From NCBI RefSeq assembly GCF_014645655.1, contig NZ_BMMD01000017.1:1-64000 (forward strand): a stretch of DNA of 64,000 bases, in the 5' to 3' direction. The position numbers and the translations under genes are program-made. Below the pieces are notes generated by a model. That model saw only the letters and a list, made by a program, of their open reading frames with translations. It was not told where the DNA came from and did no database searches. The first letter of the stretch is position 1. Each line of letters begins with the position of its first letter. The stretch comes from Agromyces bauzanensis (GTDB lineage Bacteria; Actinomycetota; Actinomycetes; Actinomycetales; Microbacteriaceae). This document shows positions 53,989-63,273 of the stretch, in pieces.

Positions 53989-54690
53989 GTGCCCGATACT
54001 CCCTTCGCCCTCTTCGACCTGGAGGGCGCGGCGACCGAGGCGCACCGGCCGCCGACGCCCATCCGGCATCCGCACGAGACGCGGATCGTCGCGGATGCGA
54101 GCGACCGCGTCGCGTGGCTGCGGGCCCGCTCCCGTGGGGTGACGGCGACGGATGCCGCGAAGCTGGCGTCCAGGGCATCGGTGCGTGCCGCGGCGTGGGA
54201 GAAGCTGCACGGCACGCGCGGATTCGGCGGCAGCCGGTTCACCGACCACGGTCGCACGCGCGAACCCGTGATCGCCGGGTGGGCGAACCGCGAGCATGGC
54301 ATCACCCCGTCGACGCTCCTGTTCCACGCGGAGGGCGACCGTCGTCACCTCGCCACGCCCGACGGGCTGCGCGTGACGCCGCAGGGCGTGCTCGAGCTGT
54401 GCGAGATCAAGACGACGTCGCGGCCGTGGCGGGCCATCCCGCGCACCTACCTCCGCCAGGTCTGGTGGCAGCAGTACGTGCTCGGCGCCGAGCGCACGCT
54501 CGTCGTGTGGGAGCACCACGAGGATTTCGTGCCGGTCGGTGCGCAACCGCAGTGCCGGTGGGTCGACCGCGACGACGACCAGATCGCGATCCTCGTGCGA
54601 CTCGCGAACGAGCTGCTCGCCGCCCTGCGGCCGAACGGCGACCCCGTGCCCGACGCCCGCGCGATCTACCGCCCCGGAGCGCTCGCGTGA
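53989..54690 (+). CDS. YqaJ-like recombinase/exonuclease family protein
   Basis: 233 residues, GTG start with GGGAG just before it. The PD-(D/E)XK-like core has GVTATDAAKLAS, TREPVIAGWANREHGI, ATPDGLRV and LELCEIKTTSRP, then YLRQVWWQQYVLGAERTLVVWEHH. Phage versions resect DNA ends with a RecT partner; none is adjacent. Its stop overlaps the next gene (GTGA). Confidence 0.78.
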   Translation: MPDTPFALFDLEGAATEAHRPPTPIRHPHETRIVADASDRVAWLRARSRGVTATDAAKLASRASVRAAAWEKLHGTRGFGGSRFTDHGRTREPVIAGWANREHGITPSTLLFHAEGDRRHLATPDGLRVTPQGVLELCEIKTTSRPWRAIPRTYLRQVWWQQYVLGAERTLVVWEHHEDFVPVGAQPQCRWVDRDDDQIAILVRLANELLAALRPNGDPVPDARAIYRPGALA

Positions 54691-55481
54691 CGACCGTGCT
54701 GCTGCACGGACTCGGCGCCGACCGGCGCCAGCCGCTCGGGTTGTTCGAGTCGATGGTGCAGGAGGTCTCGGGCGCCGACGAGGTCGTCATCGCCCCCGAG
54801 GTGCGGGCCCACGGCGGCTTCCTCGCGGTGGGCGAGCCCGCGGACTTCGCGATCGACCGCCTCGCGGCCGAGGTCTGCGAGCAGGTGCCCGCGGCGATGG
54901 CCGACGCGCGGCGCGGCGGGCGCGCGGCAGCCGAGCCGGTCACGATCATCGGCATCTCGATGGGCGCGGCGATCGCCCTGCGCATCGCGCTCGCCGGCCT
55001 GCTGCCCGTCGCGCGCGCGGTCTTCGTGCGGCCGGCGTTCGACGACCGGTCGCTTCCCGAGCACCTGCGACCGTTCCCCGTGATCGGGCAGATCCTCGCC
55101 GACGCGGGGCCCGCCGGCGCCGCGGAGTTCCGGGAGCGGGCGATCTACCAGCGGGTCGCCGCAATGTCACCGGCCGGCGGCCGGGCGCTCCTCGCACAGT
55201 TCAAGGCGCCGGATGCCTCCCGCCGGGCCATGCGGCTTGTCGAGGTCCCGCGCAATCGCGCGTTCGATGCCGAGGCCGAGCTCGCAGGACTCGGGGCCCG
55301 CGGCATCCGCTCGTTCGTGGTCGGCGCCGTGCGCGACCCCGTGCATCCCGTCGCGGTCGCCGAGCAGTGGGCGGGAGGCCTCCGTATGCCCATGGAACTC
55401 GTGCCGGGCCGCGACGACGGTCAGGCCGCACAGGCGGCGGCGCTGCAGGAGCGCGTGGCGCGCTGGCTGAGCCGGGTCTGA
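54687..55481 (+). CDS. alpha/beta hydrolase
   Basis: 264 residues. VLLHGLGADRRQP oxyanion region, nucleophile GISMGAAIA, then RDPVHPVAVAEQW and the C-terminal GRDDGQ replacing the usual His segment, so catalytic competence is uncertain. Coupled to the YqaJ-like gene. Confidence 0.75.
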   Translation: MTTVLLHGLGADRRQPLGLFESMVQEVSGADEVVIAPEVRAHGGFLAVGEPADFAIDRLAAEVCEQVPAAMADARRGGRAAAEPVTIIGISMGAAIALRIALAGLLPVARAVFVRPAFDDRSLPEHLRPFPVIGQILADAGPAGAAEFRERAIYQRVAAMSPAGGRALLAQFKAPDASRRAMRLVEVPRNRAFDAEAELAGLGARGIRSFVVGAVRDPVHPVAVAEQWAGGLRMPMELVPGRDDGQAAQAAALQERVARWLSRV

Positions 55482-55502
55482 GGCAGAGCCCGGGGCAGTC
55501 GC

Positions 55503-56429
55503 TCACACCTTGGCCGCGTCGCCCGCCGCGTCGTGCAGGCCGTGCGAGAGGAGCCGTGCGAGGATCGACTCGGGCGGCACGGCGTCGGTGTCGTACTTGT
55601 AGCTCAGCTTCTGGACCATCGCGGCGCCGAGGATCAGTCGCACCAGCTCGGCGTCGTACGGCCGCAGCATCGCCAGCTGCAGCAGGTGGCTCGGGATCGT
55701 GCTGAGGCGCGGCATCCGCTTCGCGACGCGACGCGCGTCGTCGTCCTCGGCGACGAGCGCCTCGTGCAGCCGGTGGTAGAGGAAGTAGTCGGGCAGTTCG
55801 TCGCGTTCCGTCCACCATGCCGTGAGCGCGGCCCGCTGCAGCGCGATGAGCGGATTGCCCCGGCGTGCGGCGATGAACCAGTTCGAGATCTGCTGCCCGC
55901 CCCAGCGCAGGTAGAGCGCGCCCGCGCGGAGCTTCTCGGCCACTGGGTCGGTGACCGGGGCGGGCACGTACGCGGTGGCGTCGACCCAGATGCCGCCGTG
56001 GCGTTCGAGGAGCGACACGCGGATGAGGTCGGAACGGTGCGCCGGACGGTCGGCGAGCCTGCCCTCGACGAGGCGCGGCAGCGGCACGAGCTCGCGCGCC
56101 GCGGCGGCGTCGAGGATCCGCGCATCGGGATGCACGCGGCGAAGCTGCGCAAGGCACGCGCGCACGAGCGGCGGGGCGTCGCGTTCGGGCCCCTCCCAGT
56201 ACGTCCAGACGGGGAGGGGCTCGTCGGCGAGACCGGGCGTCGACGGGTCGACGATTCGGCCTGCGGCATCCGCCCGCAGCTCCGCGTGGTGATCGCGAAC
56301 GAAATCGCCCGCCTCGATCCGGGCGCGAGCGGATGCCGCGGGGTCGATGGTCGGCGCATAGAACTCCTTCGCCCGTCGCGCCTGGCGCATGAGCCGGTCG
56401 AGTGGTTCGACGGTCGCACGCTCGCTCAT
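55503..56429 (-). CDS. capsular polysaccharide synthesis / GT32-like glycosyltransferase
   Basis: 308 residues. PVWTYWEGPERDAPPLVRACL and HRSDLIRVSLLERHGGIWVDATAYV (DXD-like motif, WVD) define the family of polysaccharide-linked glycosyltransferases. No membrane helices. ATG 56429 preferred, 56438 possible. Acceptor unknown. Confidence 0.82.
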   Translation of the reverse strand: MSERATVEPLDRLMRQARRAKEFYAPTIDPAASARARIEAGDFVRDHHAELRADAAGRIVDPSTPGLADEPLPVWTYWEGPERDAPPLVRACLAQLRRVHPDARILDAAAARELVPLPRLVEGRLADRPAHRSDLIRVSLLERHGGIWVDATAYVPAPVTDPVAEKLRAGALYLRWGGQQISNWFIAARRGNPLIALQRAALTAWWTERDELPDYFLYHRLHEALVAEDDDARRVAKRMPRLSTIPSHLLQLAMLRPYDAELVRLILGAAMVQKLSYKYDTDAVPPESILARLLSHGLHDAAGDAAKV

Positions 56430-56448
56430 GCACCTCACCCTGCCAGGG

Positions 56449-57126
56449 TCAGGCCGAGGCGTGCTCGGCGGCCTCGGAGGGCCTCGCTGGTTCCACGGGC
56501 TCGTGTGGCCACGGCGTGCGGCTGAGCGCGATGATGCCGGCCCCGACCAGCAGGATGAAGGAGGCGATCGCGATGACGTACACCGCGACGCCGCCGTACC
56601 CGGCCTCCTGCGCGGGGTTCAGGAACGGGTACGGGTACCAGCCGGTGACGGCGCCGCGGATCATCGAGTAGGCGACCCAGGCGAGCGGGAAGATCGCGAT
56701 GGTCCAGATGCGCCGCCACTCCACGTACCGTCGCCCGGGTGCGAGCACCCAGTCGAGCACGAGGTAGAGCGGGGCCCACACGTGCAGGATCTCGTTCGAC
56801 CACGGCACAGTGGTCGCCTGGTCGAGGGAGATCTCGCGCAGCAGCAGGTTGTAGACGACGAACGTCGTCGCCATGTAGGTCACGACGCACGCACGCACGA
56901 GGTTGAACATGACGGTGTCGGCGGGTCTCGTGAACGCGATCCACGCGCCGACGAGCAGCACGATCGACGACACGGCGTTCGACAGGATCGTGAAGAAGCT
57001 GAAGAAGTTCACGAGGAAGAACGCCTGGTCGGGCACCATCGACCAGCTCTGCGCGAACTGGCCCGCGACCGCGACGATGATCGCCGCCGCCGCGAGCACC
57101 CGCAGCACCCCGAACAGTCGTCTCAC
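56449..57126 (-). CDS. Pr6Pr family membrane protein
   Basis: 225 residues, six hydrophobic helices. FFLVNFFSFFTILSNAVSS and WSNEILHVWAPLYLVLDWVLAP are typical of the actinobacterial Pr6Pr family, which has no known function. Confidence 0.85.
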   Translation of the reverse strand: MRRLFGVLRVLAAAAIIVAVAGQFAQSWSMVPDQAFFLVNFFSFFTILSNAVSSIVLLVGAWIAFTRPADTVMFNLVRACVVTYMATTFVVYNLLLREISLDQATTVPWSNEILHVWAPLYLVLDWVLAPGRRYVEWRRIWTIAIFPLAWVAYSMIRGAVTGWYPYPFLNPAQEAGYGGVAVYVIAIASFILLVGAGIIALSRTPWPHEPVEPARPSEAAEHASA

Positions 57127-57541
57127 CGGAACCCCGTTCCCGTCGCCTCGGCACCCGCCCGCGACGCAGTTGAGTGCAGCATACTGGCGCGGGGCCCACC
57201 CGGTGCGGGACGCCCGCGATGGGCGGCCTCGGAGGGCCCTCTCCGGTGAGCGTCGCCCGTCCCGGACGGTCGACGGTCGTCAGCTCGCTCGACGTGCGGG
57301 CGACCCGGGACGCGCGGGACGTCGTCACCGCCATGCACGAGCTTGCCGTTCGGGAGGCGATCGACCACTTCACCGCCGCGGTGAGCCGATCCGCCTGTGC
57401 GCCGCCGGTGATGTCGAGGGAGCGGCGGCCGTCGCGCACGAGTCCTGGCACCCCCTTCCGGTCTCAGCGAGCTGACGGGGGCCTACCCGGCGCGGGGCTC
57501 CCCGGCGCGGGGCTCCCCGGCGCGGGCTCCCCGGCGGGGGG
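57127..57541. other. gap without a supported gene, ending in GC-rich tandem repeats
   Basis: No convincing coding frame. From 57485 to 57550 the fifteen-base unit CCCGGCGCGGGGCTC and shortened variants repeat about four times, directly downstream of the ArsR-type gene's stop, and could form terminator structures. Confidence 0.45.
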
Positions 57542-58501
57542 CTACCCGGCGCGAGTCTCCAGCAGCGCGGTGCCGAGCTCGCTTCGCAGGTAGAGCACGC
57601 TGCGGCCGTACCGCGTGCTCACGAGGAGCCCCGCGTCGCGCAGCACGCGCAGGTGCTGGTTGACAGCCGAGGCGGTGACCCCGAGCCGCACCCCGAGCTC
57701 GGTCGATGACGCCGGGTCGCCGAGGTCGGCGAGCAGGTGCGCCCGCGTCTCGCCGAGCAAGGCGGCCACGGCGGCCGGGTTCGCGATGCGCTCGGCCTCC
57801 CACAGCGCGCCCTGACCTCGTGCGGAGTACATGATCATGGGCGGCCCCTCGCCGACGGGAGCGGATGCGCGCCTCGTGAACAGCGTCGGCACGAGCGTGA
57901 GCCCGTTGCCGTCGATCGGGTAGGTGCGGTCGCGCGGGTCCGAGAGCTGCACCGACACGACGCCGTGCTCGTACGAGATGCGCGACGAGAGGCCGTTGAG
58001 CATGGCGGCCACGCCGGCCTGCGCGATCTGCCGGCCCCGATACACGATGTCCGCCTCGAGGACGGCGCGCATGCGGGGCCAGTACGGCTCGAAGCAGGTC
58101 TCCCAGAGCTGCCGGAGGGCGCGCACGATGCGGCGGAGTGCGGGGCTCGTCGCCCCCGCGAACACGTCGGGCACACGGCCGTGCACGGCGATGAGGTCGG
58201 CCCGGACCGCCCCGGACGGCGTGGCGAGGAGGGTCGCGAACTCGTCCTCGATGCGCGTCAACGGCGATTCGGGCCGCGGGTTGAGGAAGTCGGGGGTCCA
58301 CATGCGCTCGTTGATGAGGCCATCGAGGGTCCGCAGGTCGAGTCGCGCCCGGGCCGCCTCCGTCCTGCGAAGCCAGCCGAGCTGCAGCGGGAACCGGGCC
58401 GGGTACTGGATGGCGCGCAATGAGAGGGCGAGCTCGCTCAGCGGCGAGATGCCGAACCGCACGGCGCCCACGTCGTCTTCGGTCAACAGGTAGCGCAACA
58501 T
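57542..58501 (-). CDS. ArsR-family regulator with DUF5937-type N-terminal domain
   Basis: 319 residues. The C-terminal winged helix reads STELGVRLGVTASAVNQHLRVLRDAGLLVSTRYGRSVLY. The N-terminal 220 residues match a domain common in actinobacterial ArsR-like regulators. Its ATG lies inside a palindrome shared with the divergent MFS gene, so it probably represses itself and that transporter. Confidence 0.82.
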   Translation of the reverse strand: MLRYLLTEDDVGAVRFGISPLSELALSLRAIQYPARFPLQLGWLRRTEAARARLDLRTLDGLINERMWTPDFLNPRPESPLTRIEDEFATLLATPSGAVRADLIAVHGRVPDVFAGATSPALRRIVRALRQLWETCFEPYWPRMRAVLEADIVYRGRQIAQAGVAAMLNGLSSRISYEHGVVSVQLSDPRDRTYPIDGNGLTLVPTLFTRRASAPVGEGPPMIMYSARGQGALWEAERIANPAAVAALLGETRAHLLADLGDPASSTELGVRLGVTASAVNQHLRVLRDAGLLVSTRYGRSVLYLRSELGTALLETRAG

Positions 58502-58518
58502 GTAGCACTACGCTACAT
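58500..58518. promoter_or_regulatory. operator ATGTAGC-ACTAC-GCTACAT
   Basis: Perfect seven-base arms between the divergent ArsR-type and MFS genes, overlapping the regulator's start codon. Confidence 0.65.
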
Positions 58519-58556
58519 CGATTTCGTTGCCCCGCCCCGTCTGGGAGAACGGATCC

Positions 58557-60014
58557 GTGAGCAACAGCCATTCCCCCGTCACCGACACCGGCACCGGCAC
58601 CCGCCCCGTCATCGAGCCCGAGCTCGACGACGCCGCAGCCGCTGCCGACGAGGCCTCGACCGAAGTGGATGCCCCGCCCGCGCGCACCGGGCTGGTGCGA
58701 CGGCTCGCGGCATCCGTCGACGACCCCGTGCTGCGCATCCTCGTCGTCTCGACCGCCATCAGCCGCGTCGGCCGCGGCGTCTCCCTCACCGTGACGGTGC
58801 TCTACTTCACGCTCATCGTGGGACTCGCCGCGCACGAGGTGGCCATCGTGTTCGCCGCCGCGAGCGCCGCGGGCGTGCTCTCGTCGCTCGCAGGCGGATG
58901 GCTCGCCGACCGGATGAGCGCCAGGCGCCTGCTCCTGGTGTTCACGGCGCTCGACGGCATCGGCCTCATCTGCTACGTGTTCGCACAAGATTTCGCCACC
59001 GCACTCGTCATCGCCGTGGTCGTCGGCGCGTTCGAGCAGGCGTCGAACTCGACGCGCATGGCGATCATCGCGCGAGCGTTCCACGGCGAGCGCCGCGTGC
59101 ACGCCCGCGCGGTGCTCCGCACGGTCACGAACGCGGCCATCGCCGTCGGCTCGGGCCTCGGCGCGCTCGCCCTCGTGGCCGGCACGGCCGACGCATACCG
59201 CTGGATCATCGCGGGCGCCGGCGTCATGTACCTGCTCGGCCTCACCCTGCTCGTGCGCCTGCCCGCCACCGTCGACGCGCCGAGCGCGCCGCTGAGCGCA
59301 TCGGTGACGACCATGACGGGGTCGACGGATGTCGCGGCATCCGCTCGCTCGGAACGGCGCGCCCTTCGCGCGCACTCGCCATGGCGCGACCCGCGCTACC
59401 TCGCGCTCACCGCCCTCAGCGCGATCTTCGGCATGCAGTTCGGCGTCAGCGAGGTGGGCGTGCCGCTCTGGATCGCGAACGAGACCACGGCGCCCGAGGT
59501 GCTCGTCGCGGCCGTGCTCATCCTCAACACCCTCGTCGTGGTGCTGTTCCAAGTGCCGCTCTCGCGCGGCACGCACGACCCGCGCAAGGCGGGTCGCGTC
59601 TCCGCGATGGCGGCGTGGCTCATGGCGGCCGCTTGCCTCGTGTACGCGTCGGCCGCCGGCCTCTCGGTCGGGTTCGCGATCGCCGTCATCGTGGTCGCGG
59701 CGCTCGCGCACGCATTCGCCGAGGTGCTCTCGCAGGCGGGCGGCTGGGGGCTCAGCTTCGAGCTCGCCGACCCGGTGCGGGCCGGCACCTACCAGGGCGT
59801 CTTCTCGATGGGGTACTCGCTCGGCGCGCTCGCCGCGCCCCTCGTGGTGACGTCGACGGCGCTCACGCTCGGGCTCGCGGGCTGGGCGGTGCTCGCCGCG
59901 ATCTTCCTCGTGTCGGGGCTCGGGACGTGGGCGATCGCGCGAGCGGCGGCGCGAGCGGCTCCGCATGCGGCATCCGCTGGGAGCACGGCACCCGGGGCAT
60001 CCGGGGTCGCCTGA
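58557..60014 (+). CDS. MFS transporter
   Basis: 485 residues, twelve helices after a 45-residue hydrophilic head. VSTAISRVGRGVSLTVTVLYF and GGWLADRMSARRLLLVF are MFS motifs of the MdfA/YfmO-like group. GTG 58557 follows GGGAG at good spacing. Divergent from the ArsR-type regulator. Confidence 0.9.
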   Translation: MSNSHSPVTDTGTGTRPVIEPELDDAAAAADEASTEVDAPPARTGLVRRLAASVDDPVLRILVVSTAISRVGRGVSLTVTVLYFTLIVGLAAHEVAIVFAAASAAGVLSSLAGGWLADRMSARRLLLVFTALDGIGLICYVFAQDFATALVIAVVVGAFEQASNSTRMAIIARAFHGERRVHARAVLRTVTNAAIAVGSGLGALALVAGTADAYRWIIAGAGVMYLLGLTLLVRLPATVDAPSAPLSASVTTMTGSTDVAASARSERRALRAHSPWRDPRYLALTALSAIFGMQFGVSEVGVPLWIANETTAPEVLVAAVLILNTLVVVLFQVPLSRGTHDPRKAGRVSAMAAWLMAAACLVYASAAGLSVGFAIAVIVVAALAHAFAEVLSQAGGWGLSFELADPVRAGTYQGVFSMGYSLGALAAPLVVTSTALTLGLAGWAVLAAIFLVSGLGTWAIARAAARAAPHAASAGSTAPGASGVA

Positions 60015-60140
60015 TCCGGGCGACGGACTTCGCACGATCTGCAGGACGATACCGACCCCGGAGTCCTGCCAATCGGCGAATCTCCTGCGAACCGTGAGCG
60101 AAGATCGGGCACCCGTGACGCCGTCGGCTCGGGTCGCCGC

Positions 60141-60440
60141 ATGGCCGACGCCCCGACGATCGTGTGGTTCCGCGACGACCTGCGCGTCGCCGACCACCCG
60201 GCGCTCGCTGCCGCCACCGATCGCCGCCGTCGTGTGCGTGTACGTGTCTTGCTCGACGAGGTCTCGCCGGGCATCCGTCCGCTCGGCGCGGCCGCGAAGT
60301 GGTGGCTGCACGGCGGACTCAGAGACCTGGCGGCGTCGCGAGGCGCTCGGCGCCACGCTGGCGCTGCGTCGGGGACCCGCAGCCCGGGTCATCCGCTCGT
60401 TCGTCGAGGAGACCGGCGCCGGTGCGGTGTGCAACCTCTG
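60141..60440 (+). pseudogene. N-terminal remnant of a deoxyribodipyrimidine photolyase
   Basis: APTIVWFRDDLRVADHPALAAATD is a canonical photolyase start. Frame shifts follow (AVVCVYV in one frame, LLDEVSPGIRPLGAAAKWWLHGGL in the first, LGATLALRRGPAARVIRSFVEETGAGAV in another), then a stop. The FAD-binding C-terminal two thirds are missing. 60441-60693 holds nothing recognised. Confidence 0.8.
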
Positions 60441-60693
60441 ACCGTCCAGCGTCCAAGCACCCGCCTGTCACCGGCCTGTGCCGGTGTTCATCGAGCACTC
60501 GATGCGTGAACGTCTACGCGATGCCGGCCACGAGGAGGCTCGGATGCACGTCGAGCACGCAGACGTCGTCAGTGGTCGCTGGACCCAGGGCGACGCTATC
60601 CCGCAAGCCCCGCCCGCAAGAGCGTCGCGGTGAACGTGACCGAAACGCGACAACTCGGGGGTCCTCGAGACCGTCCGCTCCGGGACCCCGACC

Positions 60694-61590
60694 CTACGCC
60701 AGCGGCTTCGCGAACCAGAGGTCGGCGTAGAACTCGTCGTTGAACGGCTCGACTTCGACGTAGCCCGACGCCCGGTACATGGCGATCGCCTGGGTGAGCG
60801 TCTCATTCGTCTCGAGCACCGCGGATGCCGCTCCGTGCTCGCGTGCCGCCTGCTCCAGCGCATCGAGGATGCGCCGACCCACGCCCGTGCCGCGCATCGA
60901 TTCGTCGACCCACATGCGCTTGAGGTACGCGCGCCCGTCCTCCTGGAACAGTACGGCGCCGCAGCCGATCGCGCGGTCGTGCAGTCGGGCGAGCACGAAC
61001 AGCCCGGTCGGTTCCGTGAACTCGTGGGTGTCGGGGTGCAGGCTCTGACCCGGATCGAAGCCGTCGGGAAAGCGCCGCGCGAGCTCGTCGTAGTAGGCGG
61101 CGAGGCACCTGCGAGCGTCGTCGGATGCGGCATCCGCCGACTCGACCTCGACGAGCCCTGCGTCGAGCAGGCGCATGACGGTGTCCATGGCGTCGATGAG
61201 TCGGAGGCGTTGCCCGTCGCTGAGCGGGGCGAGCAGCGAGGCCGCGAGCTCGTCGCTGCGCCGGTCGAGCTCCGCTCGCTCGCCGCGGCCCGCGTCGGTC
61301 GGGCGCACGCTGCGCACGCGCGGGTCAGCAGGCGATCCCGCGACCGTCACGAGTCCCTCGCGCTCGAGCGAGCGCAGCAGCCGAGAGAGGTAGCCCGAGT
61401 CGAGCTCGAGCCGTTCCCGGATGTCGCGCACGTCGACGCCGTCGCCGTCGACCTCCCACAGCACCCGCGATGCGCCGAGCGAGCGGCCGCCGCCAAGGTG
61501 GTGATCCCGCAGGGCGCCGATGCGCGTCGTGACCGCGCGATTGAACGCGCGCACGCTCGCGACAGCTTCGGCATCGATCGGTGCACTCAT
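60694..61590 (-). CDS. MarR-GNAT fusion: regulator and N-acetyltransferase
   Basis: 298 residues. N-terminal MarR domain (VDVRDIRERLELDSGYLSRLLRSLEREGLVTV, then DPRVRSVRPT) and C-terminal GNAT domain (YLKRMWVDESMRGTGVGRRILDALE, acetyl-CoA loop RGTGVG). A known actinobacterial combination. Target unknown. Confidence 0.92.
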   Translation of the reverse strand: MSAPIDAEAVASVRAFNRAVTTRIGALRDHHLGGGRSLGASRVLWEVDGDGVDVRDIRERLELDSGYLSRLLRSLEREGLVTVAGSPADPRVRSVRPTDAGRGERAELDRRSDELAASLLAPLSDGQRLRLIDAMDTVMRLLDAGLVEVESADAASDDARRCLAAYYDELARRFPDGFDPGQSLHPDTHEFTEPTGLFVLARLHDRAIGCGAVLFQEDGRAYLKRMWVDESMRGTGVGRRILDALEQAAREHGAASAVLETNETLTQAIAMYRASGYVEVEPFNDEFYADLWFAKPLA

Positions 61591-61709
61591 ATCGCTGACC
61601 TTAGTCAGGGATTCGGGGGGAGGCAACCGTCAGCGGATGAGCGATCCTGAAGGCGGACACGTTCACCCATTCTCGCGGCACGACCAGCCCGAGTGGCAGG
61701 ATCGTGACC

Positions 61710-63089
61710 ATGGGGGCCGACATCACCGAGATCATCGCACGCTCCGACGACGGGCGCTCCTTCAGCGTCGCGAATGCCTCGGGCTCCCACGTCGTGGCGG
61801 GCTCCCTCGTCATCGCGGCCGGCGACGGGGTCAGGCAGCTCGCGCTCGTCGAGGCGCGGTCGGAGAGTGAACCGCCGACCCTGCGCGGACGCCTCCTCGG
61901 CGAGCTCGTCGAGGGCCGCCTCGACGCCCGCAGCAGTCTCGCGTTCGAGCGGGCACGCATCGAGCCGGCCGACCTCGACACGCTCGACGTGCTGCATCGC
62001 ACGACCGGCGCCCTGCTGGAAGTCGGCACGGCACTCACCCAGCCCGGAGGCCCGGCGCGGCTACTCCCCCATCGCTTCAACCGTCACACGTTCTGGTGCG
62101 GGCAGAGCGGGTCGGGCAAGACCTACGCCCTCGGCGTCGTGCTCGAGCAGGTCCTCGCGCACACCGCGCTGCCGATCGTGATCTTCGACCCGAACTCCGA
62201 CTTCGTGCGCCTCGGCGAGCTCAACCCCGACGCGATCGGACCGACCGCCGAGGCACTCGCGCAGCGGGACGTGCGGGTACTGCGCCCGAACGTCGAAGGC
62301 GCCGAGCCGCTGCGGGCGCGGTTCATGACCATGCCCATCGCATCGAAGGCGGCCGTGCTGCAGCTCGACCCCGTCGCCGATCGCGACGAGTTCAACTCGC
62401 TGATCCACCTGCGCGACCTGCTGAAGTCGACCGAGATCGCTGGAATCACCCCGGCGCTCCACGAGTCGGGCGACCCCGCGCACCACCGGCTGGCACTCCG
62501 ACTCGAGAACCTCGGCGTCCTGGACTGGGAGGTCTGGGCGGGCGCTCGCACCACGGCCACCGAGGTCATCGACGAGCGGCCGGATGCCACGGTGCTCGAC
62601 CTCGGCGGATTCTCATCGCCCGAGCAGCACCTCGTCGTCGCGCTCTCGGTGCTGGACGAGCTCTGGGAGCGCCGCGAGGAACGACGCCCAGTGCTCCTCG
62701 TGATCGATGAGGCGCACAACCTGGCCTCGCCGACCCTCGACTCGGCGCTCGCCGTGGCGGTGCGCGAGCGCCTCATCCAGATCGCCGCCGAGGGCCGCAA
62801 GTTCGGGCTGTGGCTGCTGCTCTCGACCCAGCGACCGTCGAAGGTGCATCCCGGCATCATCAGCCAGTGCGACAACCTCGCGCTCATGAAGATGTCGTCG
62901 CCGATCGACCTCGCCGAGCTCGGCACCTACTTCGGCTACGCGCCGGCCGAGCTCATCGCGAGGTCACCGTGGTTCCGGCAGGGCGAGGCCCTGTTCGCCG
63001 GCAGCTTCGCGCCCGCGCCCACGCTGGTGAAGATGCAGGCGCGGCTGACCCCCGAGGGCGGCAGCGACGTCGGAGTGCCGCTGCGCTGA
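61710..63089 (+). CDS. HerA-like ATP-binding protein
   Basis: 459 residues. Walker A GQSGSGKTYALG near 131, IVIFDPNSDF, Walker B VLLVIDEAHNLASP, arginine-finger region STQRPSKVHPGIISQCDNLALMKMSS. HerA-FtsK superfamily ATPases translocate DNA, often with NurA or SIR2/nuclease partners, but none is adjacent. ATG 61710 chosen, GTG 61704 possible. Confidence 0.85.
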   Translation: MGADITEIIARSDDGRSFSVANASGSHVVAGSLVIAAGDGVRQLALVEARSESEPPTLRGRLLGELVEGRLDARSSLAFERARIEPADLDTLDVLHRTTGALLEVGTALTQPGGPARLLPHRFNRHTFWCGQSGSGKTYALGVVLEQVLAHTALPIVIFDPNSDFVRLGELNPDAIGPTAEALAQRDVRVLRPNVEGAEPLRARFMTMPIASKAAVLQLDPVADRDEFNSLIHLRDLLKSTEIAGITPALHESGDPAHHRLALRLENLGVLDWEVWAGARTTATEVIDERPDATVLDLGGFSSPEQHLVVALSVLDELWERREERRPVLLVIDEAHNLASPTLDSALAVAVRERLIQIAAEGRKFGLWLLLSTQRPSKVHPGIISQCDNLALMKMSSPIDLAELGTYFGYAPAELIARSPWFRQGEALFAGSFAPAPTLVKMQARLTPEGGSDVGVPLR

Positions 63090-63195
63090 ACGGGTGGAGC
63101 TCGCCGTCGGCTGAGCACGGGCGGATGCCACGGGGCGAGCCCGCGGCATCCGACGCCCGCGGCATCCGACGCACGCGGCACCCGGGACGCAGGCG

Positions 63196-63237
63196 AATGG
63201 GCGCCATCCCGCCCTGAGGGAGGGGATGGCGCCCATT
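63196..63237. terminator. rho-independent terminator between convergent genes
   Basis: AATGGGCGCCATCCC and GGGATGGCGCCCATT pair perfectly, followed by TTTTC on the plus strand. It separates the HerA-like gene and aceB. Confidence 0.8.
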
Positions 63238-63273
63238 TTCCTGCTCAGGCCGTAGCCGTGTGTCGGCCGCGGC

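Noticed and set aside
57127..57451. Possible minus-strand gene upstream of the Pr6Pr gene
   Set aside because: The frame is Arg/Pro-rich, lacks a ribosome binding site and merges into the Pr6Pr gene in a different frame.
57483..60434. Long minus-strand frame opposite the MFS gene
   Set aside because: Arg/His-rich shadow of the real plus-strand MFS gene and of the ArsR-type gene in another frame.
60466..60630. Short plus-strand frame (EHSMRERLRDAGHEEARMHVEH)
   Set aside because: No start signal, no recognised family, and it lies in debris after the photolyase remnant.
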